Below, piece after piece: positions 23,961 to 36,690 of a stretch of DNA of 64,000 nt. Made by a program: the position numbers and the translations under genes. The notes beneath the pieces were generated by a model, which was not told the DNA's origin, searched no databases, and worked only from the letters and a program-made list of their open reading frames with translations. Position 1 is the stretch's first letter. Each line of letters begins with the position of its first letter. This DNA comes from Dichotomocladium elegans. Taxonomy: Eukaryota > Mucoromycota > Mucoromycetes > Mucorales > Lichtheimiaceae. The stretch lies in the NCBI GenBank assembly GCA_025716815.1, contig JAIXMN010000016.1:903874-967873 (forward strand). The letters are read 5' to 3'.

Positions 23961-24039
23961 AAACGAAGTATATTGCTGTAAAGTGTTCCGGCTTTAATGC
24001 CGTACTCGAGGTAAAAATACTTGCCTATATCGACTGGGC

Positions 24040-24600
24040 ACCTTCACAGATAACTTTATGCTTATCCAGCCCTCTTGCACGGTGACTTTTGGGTGTCTCG
24101 AGCTACATTTACGTAATATCTGATCACGATATTGCTGTGGGTTCAGGTTAATATAGACTCCAGACTAAAGCCGATGTCGGACATGTCCCATCGGTTCACC
24201 CAACCAAGACACTCCTGGATCTTCACATCACTACGTGTTCATTTTACACGATATGCCTTGAATACCTTTTACTTTCCCCATATCGCTTGAACAATTGCAC
24301 CATAAAGCTGCTCGAAGGATGTTGGATGGATCCCATGAGCCAATTTATAATAAAACACGTTATCAAAAGAATATGTCGAAAAACACAGGTTCTTTGTCTT
24401 TTTCAAAAAGTTGACCTTTGATTTTTCGGTTGCCTTTCATCAGCATGTCCATCATCATTTCCAAATGATAACTGTGTATTGAAGAAGTAGACGCATTTTA
24501 CGGAGACGACATATTCCCGTTATATGCGACATTGGAATTGTCATCCGATGACTTCTGAGTTGGGTGATATGCGACTTTGATATTGGTAGTTTAAACAAGA
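24040..24600. repeat. Dispersed repeat, inverted partner of 29790-30150
   Basis: About 380 bp (24040-24420) recur almost unchanged in inverted orientation at 29790-30150, including the string GACATGTCCCATCGGTTCAC. It is followed by a Tc1-type terminus (ATGCGACTTTGATATTGG, 24570). Confidence 0.8.
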
Positions 24601-24610
24601 TAAAGAACGA

Positions 24611-26079
24611 TCATTCGTCAAGAGCGCCGTTGAAGATGAGCAAATTGGGTGTGTCATCGGGGATTTTAGTGAGGACATTCCTCGTACTGAAGTTAATGAT
24701 GGTGTCCTTGACCTCCTTGGGGCTCATGCCCTCTTCGCTCAGACTCAAAATATAAGCGGCCAAGCCTGCAACGTGGGGTGATGCCATGGACGTGCCTGAG
24801 ATGGTGTTGGTAGCGTACTTACTACCTCGCCAGATAGATTGGATGTTCAGGCCAGGGGCAAACACGTCGACACAGGGACCAAAATTGGAGAAGTAAGCAC
24901 GGTCGTCGTAGAGTGTGGATGCGCCGACGGTGATTGCGTTCTCTGCAGCAGCGGGAGAATAGTCGCAAGCATCTCTATTATCGTTGCCTGCAGCAACTGC
25001 AAACACAAGACCTGCTTCAACAGCCTACAAACAAGAAAGTTAGGTCTACTCATCCCGGCCTGCGCCGCTTTCTGCAAGTGGCATCGTCCCTGTCACGCCC
25101 AGTTCCTCCTGCACTTACACCATTAACGGCCATGTCAAGAGAAGGTGACTTGCCGCCACCCAAGCTCATGTTGGCCACCGAGCCCTTGAAGGGCTTGCCT
25201 TCTTTCCTAGCTTTGACGGCCTCCTTCATATGCTGCTCCGTAGCCCATTCAACACCGCTGACCACGTCGGACATGGTCCCCGATCCGTTCGACCGCAGCA
25301 CTTTCACGGCAACTGGACTCGCTTTCTTGGCCACGCCGTACTTTTTCCCGGCAATTGTGCCGGCGCAATGAGAACCGTGTCCGTTGCCATCTTCGTCAGC
25401 ATCGCCACTGGGAACTGTCTGGCCCCATACAGCCCGACCCTCAAAATCAACGTGGTCTATGTTCACACCTGTGTCAATCACATACACCTTGACACCTTCG
25501 CCGCCGTTCTCCTCATATTTGTATTTGTTGAAGGTTTTGAAATTCAGGGTTTCGCGATGCGAGATGCGAGCTAGGCCCCAGGGAGCATTGCGCTGAAGCT
25601 CGCTCGTGTACACGATCGAGTCCTTCTCCACAAAGGCAACCTGCAACGAAAAGAAATTGGGTCAAGATAAACGCTCATCCATGCAAAGGGAACAAAATAT
25701 AGAGATAACTTGCGTCATCCGAGCGGCGGATAAGGTCGAGAATATTCTTGCCAAAGGTACCAGCATAACCCTTGAGACCGGGCATATTGTAGACATGGCG
25801 GACACCAAGCGCAGACGGACTGGTCAGCCATGAAGAGAAGGTGTTCTGATCCTTTGCAACAAGGCTCTTTATCCAGTTTGTATGCTGCTCGACCTTCTCA
25901 CCGTGAAGATGGTTCTTAAGTACAACAATATACGAGTCTGCCACTGACTCTGCGTCAGCAGGGGCATGAAGCGGGGCCACTGAGCCGTCCATAAAGCTCG
26001 GGGGAACCACCATCGGGATGGCATTAATTGAGGAAGCGGTGGCAATCAGCAGCAAACCGGCAACAACAGAGAGTTTCAT
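24611..26079 (-). CDS. Secreted subtilisin-like serine protease (proteinase K type, S8A)
   Basis: Extracellular or vacuolar endopeptidase. CDS complement(join(24611..25024,25119..25640,25714..26079)), 433 residues. [20 protein letters not shown] is a signal peptide; next comes an inhibitor I9 propeptide ([34 protein letters not shown]), then the peptidase with catalytic Asp in VIDTGVN, His in [14 protein letters not shown] and Ser in [16 protein letters not shown]; the oxyanion Asn is in AVAAGNDN. All key residues are present. The first intron starts GCAAGT (GC-AG, 73 nt); the second is GT-AG. The first ATG of the open frame (26157) lies upstream, but 26079 gives a proper signal peptide. Cerevisin or proteinase K subfamily is not separable here. 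Confidence 0.93.
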
Positions 26080-26981
26080 TGGAATGATAGAAAAAGGAAT
26101 AAAAGTTTGCTGTGCTTCCTGTCCAGCATCCCCTCTTTTTATCTGGGTGACCATCATTAGCCCTACGTATGCCTGTTGCTTTTCATGGAAGCCATGTGAC
26201 GTCTCTCTCTCGTTTGAGATTTTTTTTCACACCTGGCATGCGCTATCGGTAGGCTCGCATACCCACGCCCCAACCTATCTTGGGGGGGGCAGATAAACGG
26301 CGTGTAAGATAGATTCCAGAGTTGCACAACGCCTATTTTTGCATGATCAATTGTGTCTATTTAGCAAGTGATCGCAACAAGTGACCGTACAAGGTGAACT
26401 ATCAAAGATGAATATCTCGACATTGCTGACCCCCTTCATGTGAGTGACACGTGCGAACAACTACTGCACTAGGCACCAAGCAGAACGCAAAGGGTATACA
26501 GTAGAGTAAGTCGCAGATCAATCGTTTATCTTTCGTTGACCGCTCCTTTTGTCAGTAAAGGTCCTCTTCCCTACATGCTCGTAAGTCTCAAAAGCCACAC
26601 CTCGTTCTTCCCCATTATGCAAGGTCATATAACCAATACTTCCATGAATTCTCCTTTTTACCTAGCGTCATTTTGCATACCGCTCACTCAGCAGCCCTTG
26701 TCAGCCTAGTTTAATACATTTGTCTTCGTCATCATATGGAAACGGCTTGATCCTCCGGGAACATACGTGGTAGTACAGTCAAAGCTCTTTGTATTGGTAT
26801 CCCAAAGTCTCAATGCATGAAAAAAGCTGGATTTTCGAAAATTATCATGGTACAATAACCGACATTCATGTTGACGAAGAGCGTCCATATACTTATGAGG
26901 CATACAGGAAAGACGACATAAGGAATAGACGAGAAGGAAAGAATATGTATAAGCCTTGAGCGAAAAAGTTAAGCACCATCT
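26080..26981. other. Intergenic region, protease/CDK
   Basis: No gene seen on either strand; a short G-run at 26281. Confidence 0.5.
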
Positions 26982-28630
26982 CTACTTTTTAAGATTGCGA
27001 GCTCTTCGTCTGTCGTATTCATGAGAAGGCTCATATTTTGGTAAGCTACAAAAAAAGAAATGAGATCAATACACATCAGAAGCCATCCTCGAAATACGGG
27101 TATGTAAGATTATACGATCACTCACTCGGCAGGATTAGCAGGTCCAGGACTGGTATAGAAATAGTCGTGTTCCAGGGCTTCCAATGCGGTCATGCGCTTC
27201 GTGTGATCCAGAACAAGCAGCTTGTCAAGCAGATCCACCGCAAGAGGATCATGTTTGGAGAACTCTTCTTTGATCCTGCGTGGCGAGGGATCAAAATGGA
27301 ACTTACTTGCGTCCGGTAGGCTCTCCCATCCTGGCATACTACTTTCAGTCGGCGAACCGCAAAGATGGAAAATTCGCTTCAACTGATCGAGATCATCACT
27401 CCCTTGAAGGATCGGCCGGGTCTTCAACAGCTCACCAAGAATGCACCTTCCGAAAACAAACAACATCATTCAATCCCTTGTTTTTCTGTCGACAAATTTC
27501 AATGATTTACCCGACACCCCACATGTCGATGGCAGATGTATATCGGCGTTCGCCCAAGAAGAGCTCTGGTGGACGATACCAGCGTGTCACCACGCAACTC
27601 GTGTATTCCCTGTTCTCTTCTTCGACTCCCCGGGCAAGGCCAAAGTCAGCAATTTGCAAGATACCTTCGTTATTAATAAGTAAATTGGCAGCTACAGAAA
27701 AAAAGAAGAAATGAGCTCGCAACTCATCTTCTGCTTTCATATACCCAAACCTTTAATATCACGATGAAGAATCTTGTTCTAGTAAGATAATGCATTAATT
27801 TCCACTGCAAACACTTTCTCTCCCATCCAACAAAAAGTACCCACGTGATGCAGATATGCCGTCCCTTCCAAAAGCTGCTTGATATACGTTTTAATCTGGG
27901 GCGTCGTCAGTCGTACGGATGGGTTTTCAAGCAAGCCCGCAAGATCATGGTCCATATATGGAAACACCATATACACTGACCCTTGCTCCTTTTTTGAGGG
28001 ATCACCTAGTTCCTCCGTATAAGCGCGCGTGCAGCTGAGTCCATCATTGACAGAACACAGTTATTTCCTTACCGCGATCCACTGCTAGATCAGTTAAAGG
28101 TACAATGTTTTTATGATGGAGCTGTTTGAGAATCTTGATTTCTCTAATTGCCGTGATTGGTATCTAAGCATTTAAAATATGATCCTGTCAATGACTATGT
28201 TCTTAGCACGTTTTGTTTGGCTGACTTACACCCTCTTTTTCATTATGCATCAGGATTCTCTTCAAAGCCACGACGTCACCTGTGCTCTTGTGCAGGCCCT
28301 TATGAACTTCGCTGTATGGATGCATGTGTATGTATATGCACAAGATAACAATAGCTCGCCAAGTTAAAATGGTTTCACTATGTAGCGTGCCATGCTTTAC
28401 CCAAATGTGCCTTCGCCAAGCTTTTGTTGAAATTGGTATTCAGAGATTTTCGATGCGCCTATAAACTTGCGACGACTGTGCTTTGGAGTATATCGGCTGT
28501 ACGTAGGAGATGTAGAAAGTGAAGATACCGGCGACCCAGCGCTGCTAAGACTATCTCTCGATCCATCATTTCTCAAGCGAGATTTGGTATATCGATCGCC
28601 GTTGATCTCGTCTGTTTGTGATCGCTTCAT
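26982..28630 (-). CDS. BUR1/CDK9-type cyclin-dependent kinase
   Basis: Serine/threonine kinase of the transcriptional CDK group (P-TEFb/BUR1), expected to phosphorylate the RNA polymerase II C-terminal domain and Spt5. Eight exons, complement(join(26982..27045,27126..27446,27511..27691,27751..27778,27845..28005,28073..28163,28230..28311,28401..28630)), 385 residues. Seen: glycine loop GEGTFGEV split by intron 1, VALKRI, the cyclin-binding helix [11 protein letters not shown] (PITALRE-like), catalytic loop LHRDIKAANLL, DFGLARG, T-loop [12 protein letters not shown]. Introns are GT-AG; one ends in AAG. A Ser-rich N-terminal 60 residues precede the kinase and only a short tail follows, closer to metazoan CDK9 than to yeast Bur1. 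Confidence 0.93.
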
Positions 28631-28779
28631 TGCTTTAATGTGCGCCAGGAAAGAGATAAAGGAAAAGGTGTGGCGTAATGCCCTGTCAGCTGAATTTTTT
28701 TAGTGCACACAGAGCCGCGCCGTTCTCCCAAAAATGAAAAGTCGCATGCCTCCCGATTCAAGAATATTTATGCGCATAC

Positions 28780-29110
28780 ACAGAAAAAGATACCGTGCCT
28801 GTATGGAAGATATCAACTTCTTTAACTTGGGATCTTTTTCTTGATATACACAGTCATCATTCTGAAATGACCGATCATTTCTTTATGATGGGCAGCCCCA
28901 TGCTGTTGATAAGCATAGCTACATTGACCCTATGGAATATAATCTTGATGAGCGGACATGCTCTCCCCAGTCTATTTGTTTCCAAGCGAAACAATAAAGG
29001 CATTTGAGCGAAAGAAGTGGCCTCTACAGGCGGTTACGTTACTTCCACTGACTAAGGCAAGGTCAGCCTTTCTGAAAGGGGTTTGAATGCATCAGCTGCT
29101 GCTAAAGAAC
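28780..29110 (+). pseudogene. Tc1-like remnant
   Basis: Heavily decayed copy of the Tc1 N-terminal region: the ATGGCCAAGG-type block, the ACTATG...GATGAG block and a degenerate GAATGCATCAGCTGCTGCTAAAG helix-turn-helix segment align by eye with 5140-5440. Confidence 0.5.
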
Positions 29111-29789
29111 CCGGATATGCCCTCGGTGCGCCAATCCCCGCCTCACCACTAGAACACACCTTATTACATGCATCGACCTCCATAACCGACTTGGCATTCC
29201 CCCTAAAGAACGCTCAAACCAGTTTCCTTCGTCCTTATTATGCTACCCAAGTCACGTCCTACAAATCCTGCACGCCAGCGGTATTGGGCCCATACCTGGC
29301 CCCTCATCTGCGACACCCTGGATGAACTGGAAAGCATTCAGCATCCTGAATACGAACACCTATCCGTCTATAGCGCCACTGCCTCTGGCAAAGCTCTCGT
29401 TGAATGGCTACAACAATCTATGTCACCACACTCGATGCCCCATCCCGCTACCCCGGTCAACTTTCTCTTCTTCCCATCTTCCGTTCTCATCACCTGCCTA
29501 GATAGAACCGTACCCATGCATTTCTATTTATTGCTCGAAACATCTAACTTGCTGCCTCCCTTCTTCTATTCCCCGTAATATCTCTCTCACCACCCTTGCA
29601 CCTCCCTTTTTCCCCATATGCCCTTGGGGTTTTTTAGTTTCCTTTCTTTCAGAATCGCGCAAGAACAGAAGAGCAGCAAGCAGCTAGCATTCAAACATAG
29701 CATTAAATAAATACAGTATCATCTTTACCTGCTGCTAAAGAACAAAAAGTACATGCCCATTCGGAACAGCGATGAGCGCTGCAATTCTA
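29111..29789. other. Unassigned stretch with a short coding-like segment
   Basis: Plus-strand 29240-29440 encodes WAHTWPLICDTLDELESI and SATASGKALVEWLQQS, coding-like but without start or family match. The rest is CT-rich with no gene. Confidence 0.3.
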
Positions 29790-30150
29790 AAAAGACAAAG
29801 AACCTGCGTTTTTCGACATATTCTTTTGATAACGTGTTTTATTATAAATAGGCTCATGGGATCCATCCAACATCCTTCGAGCAGCTTTATGGTGCAATTG
29901 TTCAAGCGATGTGGGGAAAGTAAAAGGTATTCAAGGCATATCGTGTAAAATGAACACGTAGTGATGTGAAGATCCAGGAGTGTCTTGGTTGGGTGAACCG
30001 ATGGGACATGTCCGACATCGGCTTTAGTCTGGAGTCTATATTAACCTGAACCCACAGCAATATCGTGATCAGATATTACGTAAATGTAGCTCGAGACACC
30101 CAAAGTCACCGTGCAAGAGAAGACAAGATGGCTGGATAATCAAAAGTTAC
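29790..30150. repeat. Dispersed repeat, inverted partner of 24040-24420
   Basis: Near-identical reverse complement of 24040-24420; together they flank the protease and CDK genes. Confidence 0.8.
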
Positions 30151-30594
30151 AAGCCAAGGAACTGTAATCGGATATGACCCACCTTTCTTACGGCTGCAAT
30201 GGATGAGATGGATAATAAAATGAAGAAAGCTGTTTTACCGGTAGGGAAAAGAGCTCATTAAACTCTTGATAATGCATCTCATCCCCATATGTTTCGAGTT
30301 ACACTCTGTCCCAACGCCAAAGACTATCCAGATTTCCATCATCCTTCATATATCAGTGCGACTTTTTTTTGTATTTAAACTTGAATATACTAGAGAGAGA
30401 TCAACCATCATCTCAATTGCTGTAACAATCCTATATACTTGCACAAGTCGAATCATTATAACCTCGATGTCAATAACAGCTTCCATAACCGCACCACTCA
30501 CCACATTCGCAGCCTAGTACAGCCATTACTCACCCTTGTCTGGCCATCTACGATAATCCTACAACTGGCATGCTGTAAATAACTGCGACCGAAA

Positions 30595-31640
30595 TTGGCA
30601 ATATACACCATTTCCCGAAATCAATGTCGCATGCCACCCAATACTGAAGTTGTCAGATGGCAACAATAAATGTCGCTTCTGCCAAAAACTCTCTGCGTAA
30701 GATAGCAAATCTGCTGTTGCATACGCGGGAATAGACGTCGCAAATTCATCTCTTTAAAAGTACCCAGCTTTTCGGCATTTTGCCTATACACATTTTACTA
30801 CGACGGGCAGGGCCATGCTATTGACGAGCATAGCCGTCTGAAATCCATCGACTATGTCGTATACTTACCTGGTGTATCTTGCATGAGCAAGTCTGCGCTT
30901 GTTGTTGCGTATGTCTCGAATGGAAGTAACCCAGATCGGATGATCGTGATCCTTTTCAGCTATTATAGGGTAGAGGTTAAGTACATTATCCTATTAGATA
31001 ATAGCTGTTTTGTCTATCGAACCAACAAACTTGCAAGTAGTAGGGTTTTGAAAGTCCACCGTATGCTAAATAGACAAAATTTTCTAATATATTGATGTTT
31101 CAATAGCTGTTCAAACCAAACCTGTACAGCAAGCATGGCAGAGAGCGTTCATCAACCAAGTTATGGAATCAGGATCCGGCAGGCGTTCTTACCATGCAGC
31201 ATATCCTCCGTAGTCTTCGGGAAGATGGCATCATCCCAGCAAGGTTTCAGAGAGGAAGTACTTCACAAGTGTCTGCAGCTCGTGAAAGGCTGCGCTCACC
31301 TGCATCAGACCAGCGGAACGTGAGTCCACGGCGGACAAGGCCAGGAAGGCCTCGACGTACATGCTCAGGCCGATCGAGGCGGTCATGAGTCCGACCAATA
31401 ATTTTCCGCGTCAGTTACCGCCGACACAACTCAGGAAAATCACGGCACTTCGAGCTAAGCCCTCTTCCGTTCGAAGGACGGTGCGGTGTAAGTTCACAGG
31501 TGTAATGAAGGAGTAAAGTTAGCTGTTGGCTAAAATACTTCGATCCACGAATGCGAAATCTTTTTACCCATTGATATGTCTTTCTTTTCTTATTTTATAC
31601 GCCATTGTTTTTAATTCGTGTACGAAATTTATTTTGAAAA
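30595..31640 (+). mobile_element. Chimeric non-autonomous element, copy 2
   Basis: Starts TATACACCATTTCCCGAAAT (30600), carries the Tc1 N-terminal fragment FYYDGQGHAIDE (30790-30850), then from 31089 the Fanzor last exon, and ends with the Fanzor 3' flank and GAAATTTATTTTGAAAA (31626-31642). Very similar to the inverted copy at 8926-9845, which lacks a short part of the 3' flank. Confidence 0.65.
31095..31390 (+). pseudogene. Fanzor C-terminal fragment (copy 2)
   Basis: CSNQTC, degenerate RuvC-III WNQDPAGVLTM and HILRSLREDGIIPARF, starting at the intron 3' splice site. It shares the substitutions of the fragment at 9059-9350, so the two derive from one degenerate parent. Confidence 0.75.
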
Positions 31641-31988
31641 TTAAAGCACTGTATGAGAATGTCGCACCCACTGAATTCTGCCTGCAATAGCGGTCATGTG
31701 ATCGATGAGAAAATCAGTTAACCGAATATCCGTTTATAATACCACATACGTTATCCAGAGCTATTCAACTAATGTAGACATCCATTAATTACAGTCAGTT
31801 ATCAACACCATATCGTTCTCTGAGTCTTAGTCTCCATACGGTTCCGGGATTTAAGCGTTGGGTATTAACCAAGGCAAGTTAGATCGGTGCCTGAGCGGAG
31901 AAGTCCGCCGTGCCCGCTCCCACCAAAAAACCCTTCGCCTTTCCCACCTTATTTCCTATTGTTTACTTTATCCCATTACCTTGTCATA

Positions 31989-32609
31989 ATGACCGCCATC
32001 CCTGTTCGCAAACAACGCATTCCTTCTTTGTCATATAGTAGCGATGACGCGGACAGCTGCTACGACCCGTCCTCTATCAGTAGCAGTGTATTCAGCGACC
32101 GACGTGATTCCCTACCCACGCATTTTAATGCACTCACTGTCAAAGCCTACTCGTCATCACTCCCAGAAAATTATACAATCGACCATAGCATACTTCAAAA
32201 GCAGCAGCAGCAGCAATACCAAGAACGCCGCAGGCGTTCATCCGCCACTGCTACTGCTGCAGGCACAGGGGGACGCACCATTCGGCCCATGACTTTATCT
32301 CCCTCACAACAACAACAGCAGCAGCAGCAACAACAACAACATCGAAGAATCCAACATCACAGCTGTGAAGCATGTGGGAAGGTGTACAAGCACCCGAGCT
32401 GTCTTGCAAAACATCGCTGGGAACACTCTGAGCAGTGGGAACTCACATCTAAATTCTTGTTGACCAAGCACCAGCAGGTCCAGATGCTTGAAGCAGCAGC
32501 CATTTTGGTTAGCATGGATCGCGAAAGTCAGCAGGAATCTCAAGGTGGGGATGTTTCATGTTTGCACAGAGACAACGAGGACGAGGAAGCCTTTTGGATT
32601 GACATTTAA
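31989..32609 (+). CDS. Single-finger C2H2 protein
   Basis: 206-residue putative nuclear protein with one C2H2 finger (HSCEACGKVYKHPSCLAKHRW, the last His in WEHSEQW). It is preceded by Ser-rich sequence and two Gln runs (around 32199-32213 and 32311-32340), and followed by an acidic tail. No intron. ATG 31989 is preferred over 31887 because the intervening sequence is CT-rich and reads as 5' UTR. Single-finger Ser/Gln-rich proteins of this type are frequent in Mucoromycota; function unknown. Confidence 0.75.
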   Translation: MTAIPVRKQRIPSLSYSSDDADSCYDPSSISSSVFSDRRDSLPTHFNALTVKAYSSSLPENYTIDHSILQKQQQQQYQERRRRSSATATAAGTGGRTIRPMTLSPSQQQQQQQQQQQHRRIQHHSCEACGKVYKHPSCLAKHRWEHSEQWELTSKFLLTKHQQVQMLEAAAILVSMDRESQQESQGGDVSCLHRDNEDEEAFWIDI

Positions 32610-32789
32610 GATAATAATGACAACCGACAACTCCATTTACTTCGCTCTGTATACACGCTTTACAACCCCGTATTTTTTCCAAGATCGAAATCACACTTTA
32701 CCCAATTCAGAGGCTGCACGATCGGAAAATGGCAGTCGCATTTACTCAATGCGCTTTTGCACTTCTCTTGCTCCTTCTATACTCATTCC

Positions 32790-33960
32790 ACATAATGAAA
32801 TGGACAATCTTTATTATGACTGACAAAGCTACATTACTAATGAGCATATCTATTCTAAACCGAAGGAAGAGGGTATCGGCCGTAAAAATATACCCTTTAA
32901 GGTGTTTGTGTCCACGCCAATTATTTGCGCTGTGCAGATTGCAATGACAACTTCGAACGCATCTATCGCATATATCTCAAAGTCAAAGAGCGCCGAACCT
33001 TTAGTGAGTAAAGACGACTGAATTGTTGTTACATGATTTACGCTTCCCAAGAAAAGACTAGATTTCTCCTGTTGGTGTTTGAGAAGGTCCTGAGTGCATC
33101 AGATGGAGCGAATGAGCTAGGAATACCTATTCTCAACGAGAAGTATACGAGTGCTATTGTAGATGCGTTGATGGGGATCCATTTTTTGTCTTAGAAAAAC
33201 TGATGGAGCTAGTGTTCGAGTGATTTAAGGGACTTGCAAGACTCCAAAACGTTGATTTATGAAACACTTTAGAAGATGGGTATCCAAATCCAGCGATACT
33301 ACTAACGCTTTAGAATAATATGGGACTCTTCGGTATAATTTTCTACTGTGTTCTTATTGAAAGGGGGTTCGAGTTCGGCCTATAGCCAGGAATAGCGTTG
33401 GAAGGATCCAGAGATCGATGTATCCGACGGGATGTCATTGACATTTATTTTAGAAGACATTACACTTTCTCGATGAATCCGGATTCCATATTAACGTGGA
33501 CCACAATATGGGATGGTTTAAGAAAGAAGTGAATAGTCTTAATATCATTAGCAGCACCAGTATTACTTGAAGTAGCCTGAGACCCCCAAGGCCATCCACC
33601 TAGAGAAAAAGAGAGAGCAGGAAAATCAAAACTTACAAAGAACTGTAACGGGACATTATCTAAGCGTTCTTAAGGCTAAGATGAATGTAATGGATAACAA
33701 ATCTATTCATAAGACTCAGGTTATTGATGCGCTATCGTCCATCCTTATCGCCCGGAATCAGTAATATTGAGCACTTCTAGTCAGTTGGGAAGAACAAAGC
33801 AGAACAAATAGCTTCTTGTAAAGCGAGACACTGATGACCCGAATCAGTGATGCACCGGATAACTTGAAGGCGAGCGATTTCGAAGCGTTCGTCCCTCATA
33901 CTTGTAACGTTTATCCAATTGTCATAACAAAATTAACTGTACTGTCTCTTTCAAAGTGAT
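32790..33960 (+). pseudogene. Tc1-like element remnant
   Basis: Contains decayed N-terminal blocks and, at 33466-33510, FLDESGFHINVDHNMGW, which corresponds to the first catalytic Asp motif FLDEAGFHINM of the better preserved copies. Many frameshifts. Confidence 0.6.
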
Positions 33961-34705
33961 AATTCTTCTGGGATTACCATCATATATGAACCTACTAAAG
34001 GAAAAATAGCGAACATGAGATGATATTGGATCCTGGATTACGTACTTTGGGTATGGGAAAGGATTGACGAAATATAAAGAGCATTGATTTTCTGTACGAT
34101 CATGCAACTTTTAAGTCGGATATTCGATGCAGAGGACAAATAAACTTGATTTTTTTGAACTAAAGATACCGACATGGTGTCATACAAGATATGGGAAGGA
34201 TTAGGCTACCTGTCTGATTTATATGTATGGAACAACTCATTAGCAATACAGATGATAAAGAAGTCTGTTATGCATAGGAGTGGTTGTGAGCTCCTTATGG
34301 TATGTAGGCTCATCAACTTAAATCGACGCTATGTGCATAATTGCACACATGTTCAAAATCAGACACTTTCATGGGTGCGAATACAAATCATTCAGATATC
34401 GATAAAGTGCATTACTCTTGATGCAATGCTTCTCAGTTGAACGCACATTATGCTGTGCCATCGCATGAGTGTACAGTATCTTGATCATCTATGAATGGAA
34501 ACAAAAGCTTCATTACTACTTGAGAATATGCATATTACTCTATGGAAAATCAAAGAAAATGTCGTTTGTTGACAATACAAACCATGGAAAGAAACACAAA
34601 CAGCCCGTATACATTAGCCTACAAGAATGCTATGGGCTGTTCGTTGGGTGTCCGATAGACAGGAAGCATTGTCAAGGAGCAGCGGTAAGTAACATAGATC
34701 ACCAT
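33961..34705. other. Unassigned AT-rich stretch
   Basis: About 100 bp (34005-34110) resemble 42285-42390, indicating another old repeat. No gene called. Confidence 0.4.
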
Positions 34706-35025
34706 GTAAAAATTTCGGTTTAGGTGACTCCCTGTGAATATCGGTGCTGGTTAAAATGGCACTTTCAGAAAATAACCGCTTTTCATCTAGATTAACCTTG
34801 ATTAACCGAAACAATAAGAGATTGTATGCCCATACAGTAGTACTGAAGCTACCTAAACCATAACCAGCGTGTTTTCATTCAATGGGCTTTATTTTTTTTC
34901 CCAAGTCTATTCTACTGGGCCATTTCTCTTCTATCTCCTCTAGGATGTGGCCCTATGGATGCTGCTTCTGGTCTCAAGTGCTTTTCTGCCTCGTCCTCAC
35001 CCTCGTCCTCGTCCTCGTTGTCCTC
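34706..35025. repeat. Dispersed repeat of about 320 bp, copy 1
   Basis: Matches 50367-50690, sharing for example GTGAATATCGGTGCTGGTTA and CTATTCTACTGGGCCATTTC, and ending in a CTCGTC minisatellite of different length in each copy. Confidence 0.85.
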
Positions 35026-35485
35026 GATTTTCTGTACGTGGCTGTCCTTCGGAAATTGTCTCTGCGTGAGGAACACTACCCTCCTCCGGTACTGATTAAT
35101 ATTACAAGGCTTCCAGTGAAATATAATACATCTACTTTCTTCATCATGATGAAAAGCATCCCTATGTGAAGGGAGCTCAATCAAGGTCGTGGTGCTCCTG
35201 CATAAAGGAAATTAGTTCTTGCGCACTGTCTAAATGTCAACGCTTACGTACCCGAATTGACCAGTCCTGGAAAAGAAGACGACTTAATAAACAAGCAGTC
35301 AACACATTGCTGCCTAAAGGTTGCTAAGGAAAGTACACATTACCACTGAATGTCATCCATAGGTCCCGGAACAGTTCTACTAGAAGTATTACTACCAAGA
35401 GCAATATTAGGACAAGCAATATGTTTAACAACCCTGCATACCTGCTTTTGTCAATACCGTCATCCGGTGTTTGAATTCTGAAATA

Positions 35486-36031
35486 TTATAAGCGATAACA
35501 ATCCCATTCAATATACATAATGAAGAATTGATACCTTCGTCGTTTGTCAACCCGAGCACGGTAGCAATGCCGGCTACGCCAGCGTTCTCCAAGCATATGA
35601 TTAGCACACCAATCTATTTCGCAGCGGTGAAACTGCACCGTATACTTCTCAAACACAAATTGATTGAAAGTCTCAATGGCCTCGGCCTTCATGTCACTAT
35701 CGATCAGTTTCCAAGGAGTTGAGAACGTCATGGTATCACCGCCGAGATTCTTTTCAAGCCTTTTGATGGCCGTATTTGCAAGATTATCGATGGAGGTGTA
35801 AATGGCTTCACGTCTTTCTTCATCCATTTTCCGCATTGGATCAAAAACTTTCATAATATGATCTTTCTTAATTCGGTGAGAATACGTTCTGCCATTTCGC
35901 TTGAAATTGGGGCGCCGTATAATCACAGCCATCTGTGTGGCCAGGTTCTGCTGCTGCGCGTGTCTCAAATAAATCAATATCTTTTATTCAAACAACTGAC
36001 TAGTTCGGCTTACTGAGTTTTGTCCATCCAT
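35486..36031 (-). CDS. Hypothetical protein, 161 residues
   Basis: CDS complement(join(35486..35953,36014..36031)). A mini-exon encodes MDGQNS; a 60-nt GT-AG intron follows. The protein is basic at the N-terminus (RRPNFKRNGRTYSHRIKKDH), then helical (IDNLANTAIKRLEKNLGG), with Cys residues near the end (HRCEIDWCANHM). No family recognised. The intron removes an in-frame stop, which supports a real spliced gene, but a mobile-element origin is possible given the surroundings. Confidence 0.5.
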
Positions 36032-36544
36032 ATTTGCGACGTTGTAGGTTAGAGAAGAAGAACGAGAATAGCGAAGAAAAGCCAAGCAACGCAAAGAAAA
36101 GCAAAAGATACAGAAAAGAATTCGCGGAAGCGACTTAGACCTATCTAGCATTGTACTTAACCTATTAGTCTGTTTGGTCACCTGATTGATTCCATCAGCA
36201 CCATCTTGTTGATATCACTCCAGTTCGTTCCTACCTCAGCTCTGTTTCTATAACTATCGCTTGTTTTCTATCTTAGAATCTAAGTACAATATACCCCTGG
36301 TATGTCACTCAACATTATCTTATTCCTATCTCATTCTCGAGAAGCTATCCTTCCTTTTGTCGTCGCACATTTCCTTCCGTCTAGTTTCAACTCCGCGTCA
36401 GACAAGACCTTATGCAATTCCGACTAAAACCACCATAAACCCACCAATAACTATCAATAGCATCTGTACATCTTCAACGTTATAACAATTGATATAAATA
36501 TCCATAGTTTCTTTCAATTAAAGGTCTTCAATTTTATCCGGGTC

Positions 36545-36690
36545 CAGGGCGGGGCACCAGCAAGATTCCGCAGAGTAGCTTTCCTTGATGCGGATGTTCC
36601 CGAGAGAGCGCCTGCTGCTGGCGTTAGGGCCCATTTAGCCGAGCCAGAACAACGGAACGTAAGACAGCGGCGAGAACGAGGACGAGGAGA
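36545..36690 (+). pseudogene. Fanzor C-terminal tail relic
   Basis: One frame reads APARFRRVAF, then HLAEPEQRNVRQRRERGRG, matching the Arg/Pro-rich end of Fanzor 1 (IIPARFQRR, SPEPEQRSVRPRRARPGR) and Fanzor 2 (PERFRRAVVP). A GAG-rich repeat follows to 36780. Nothing upstream resembles the nuclease domain. Confidence 0.5.
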
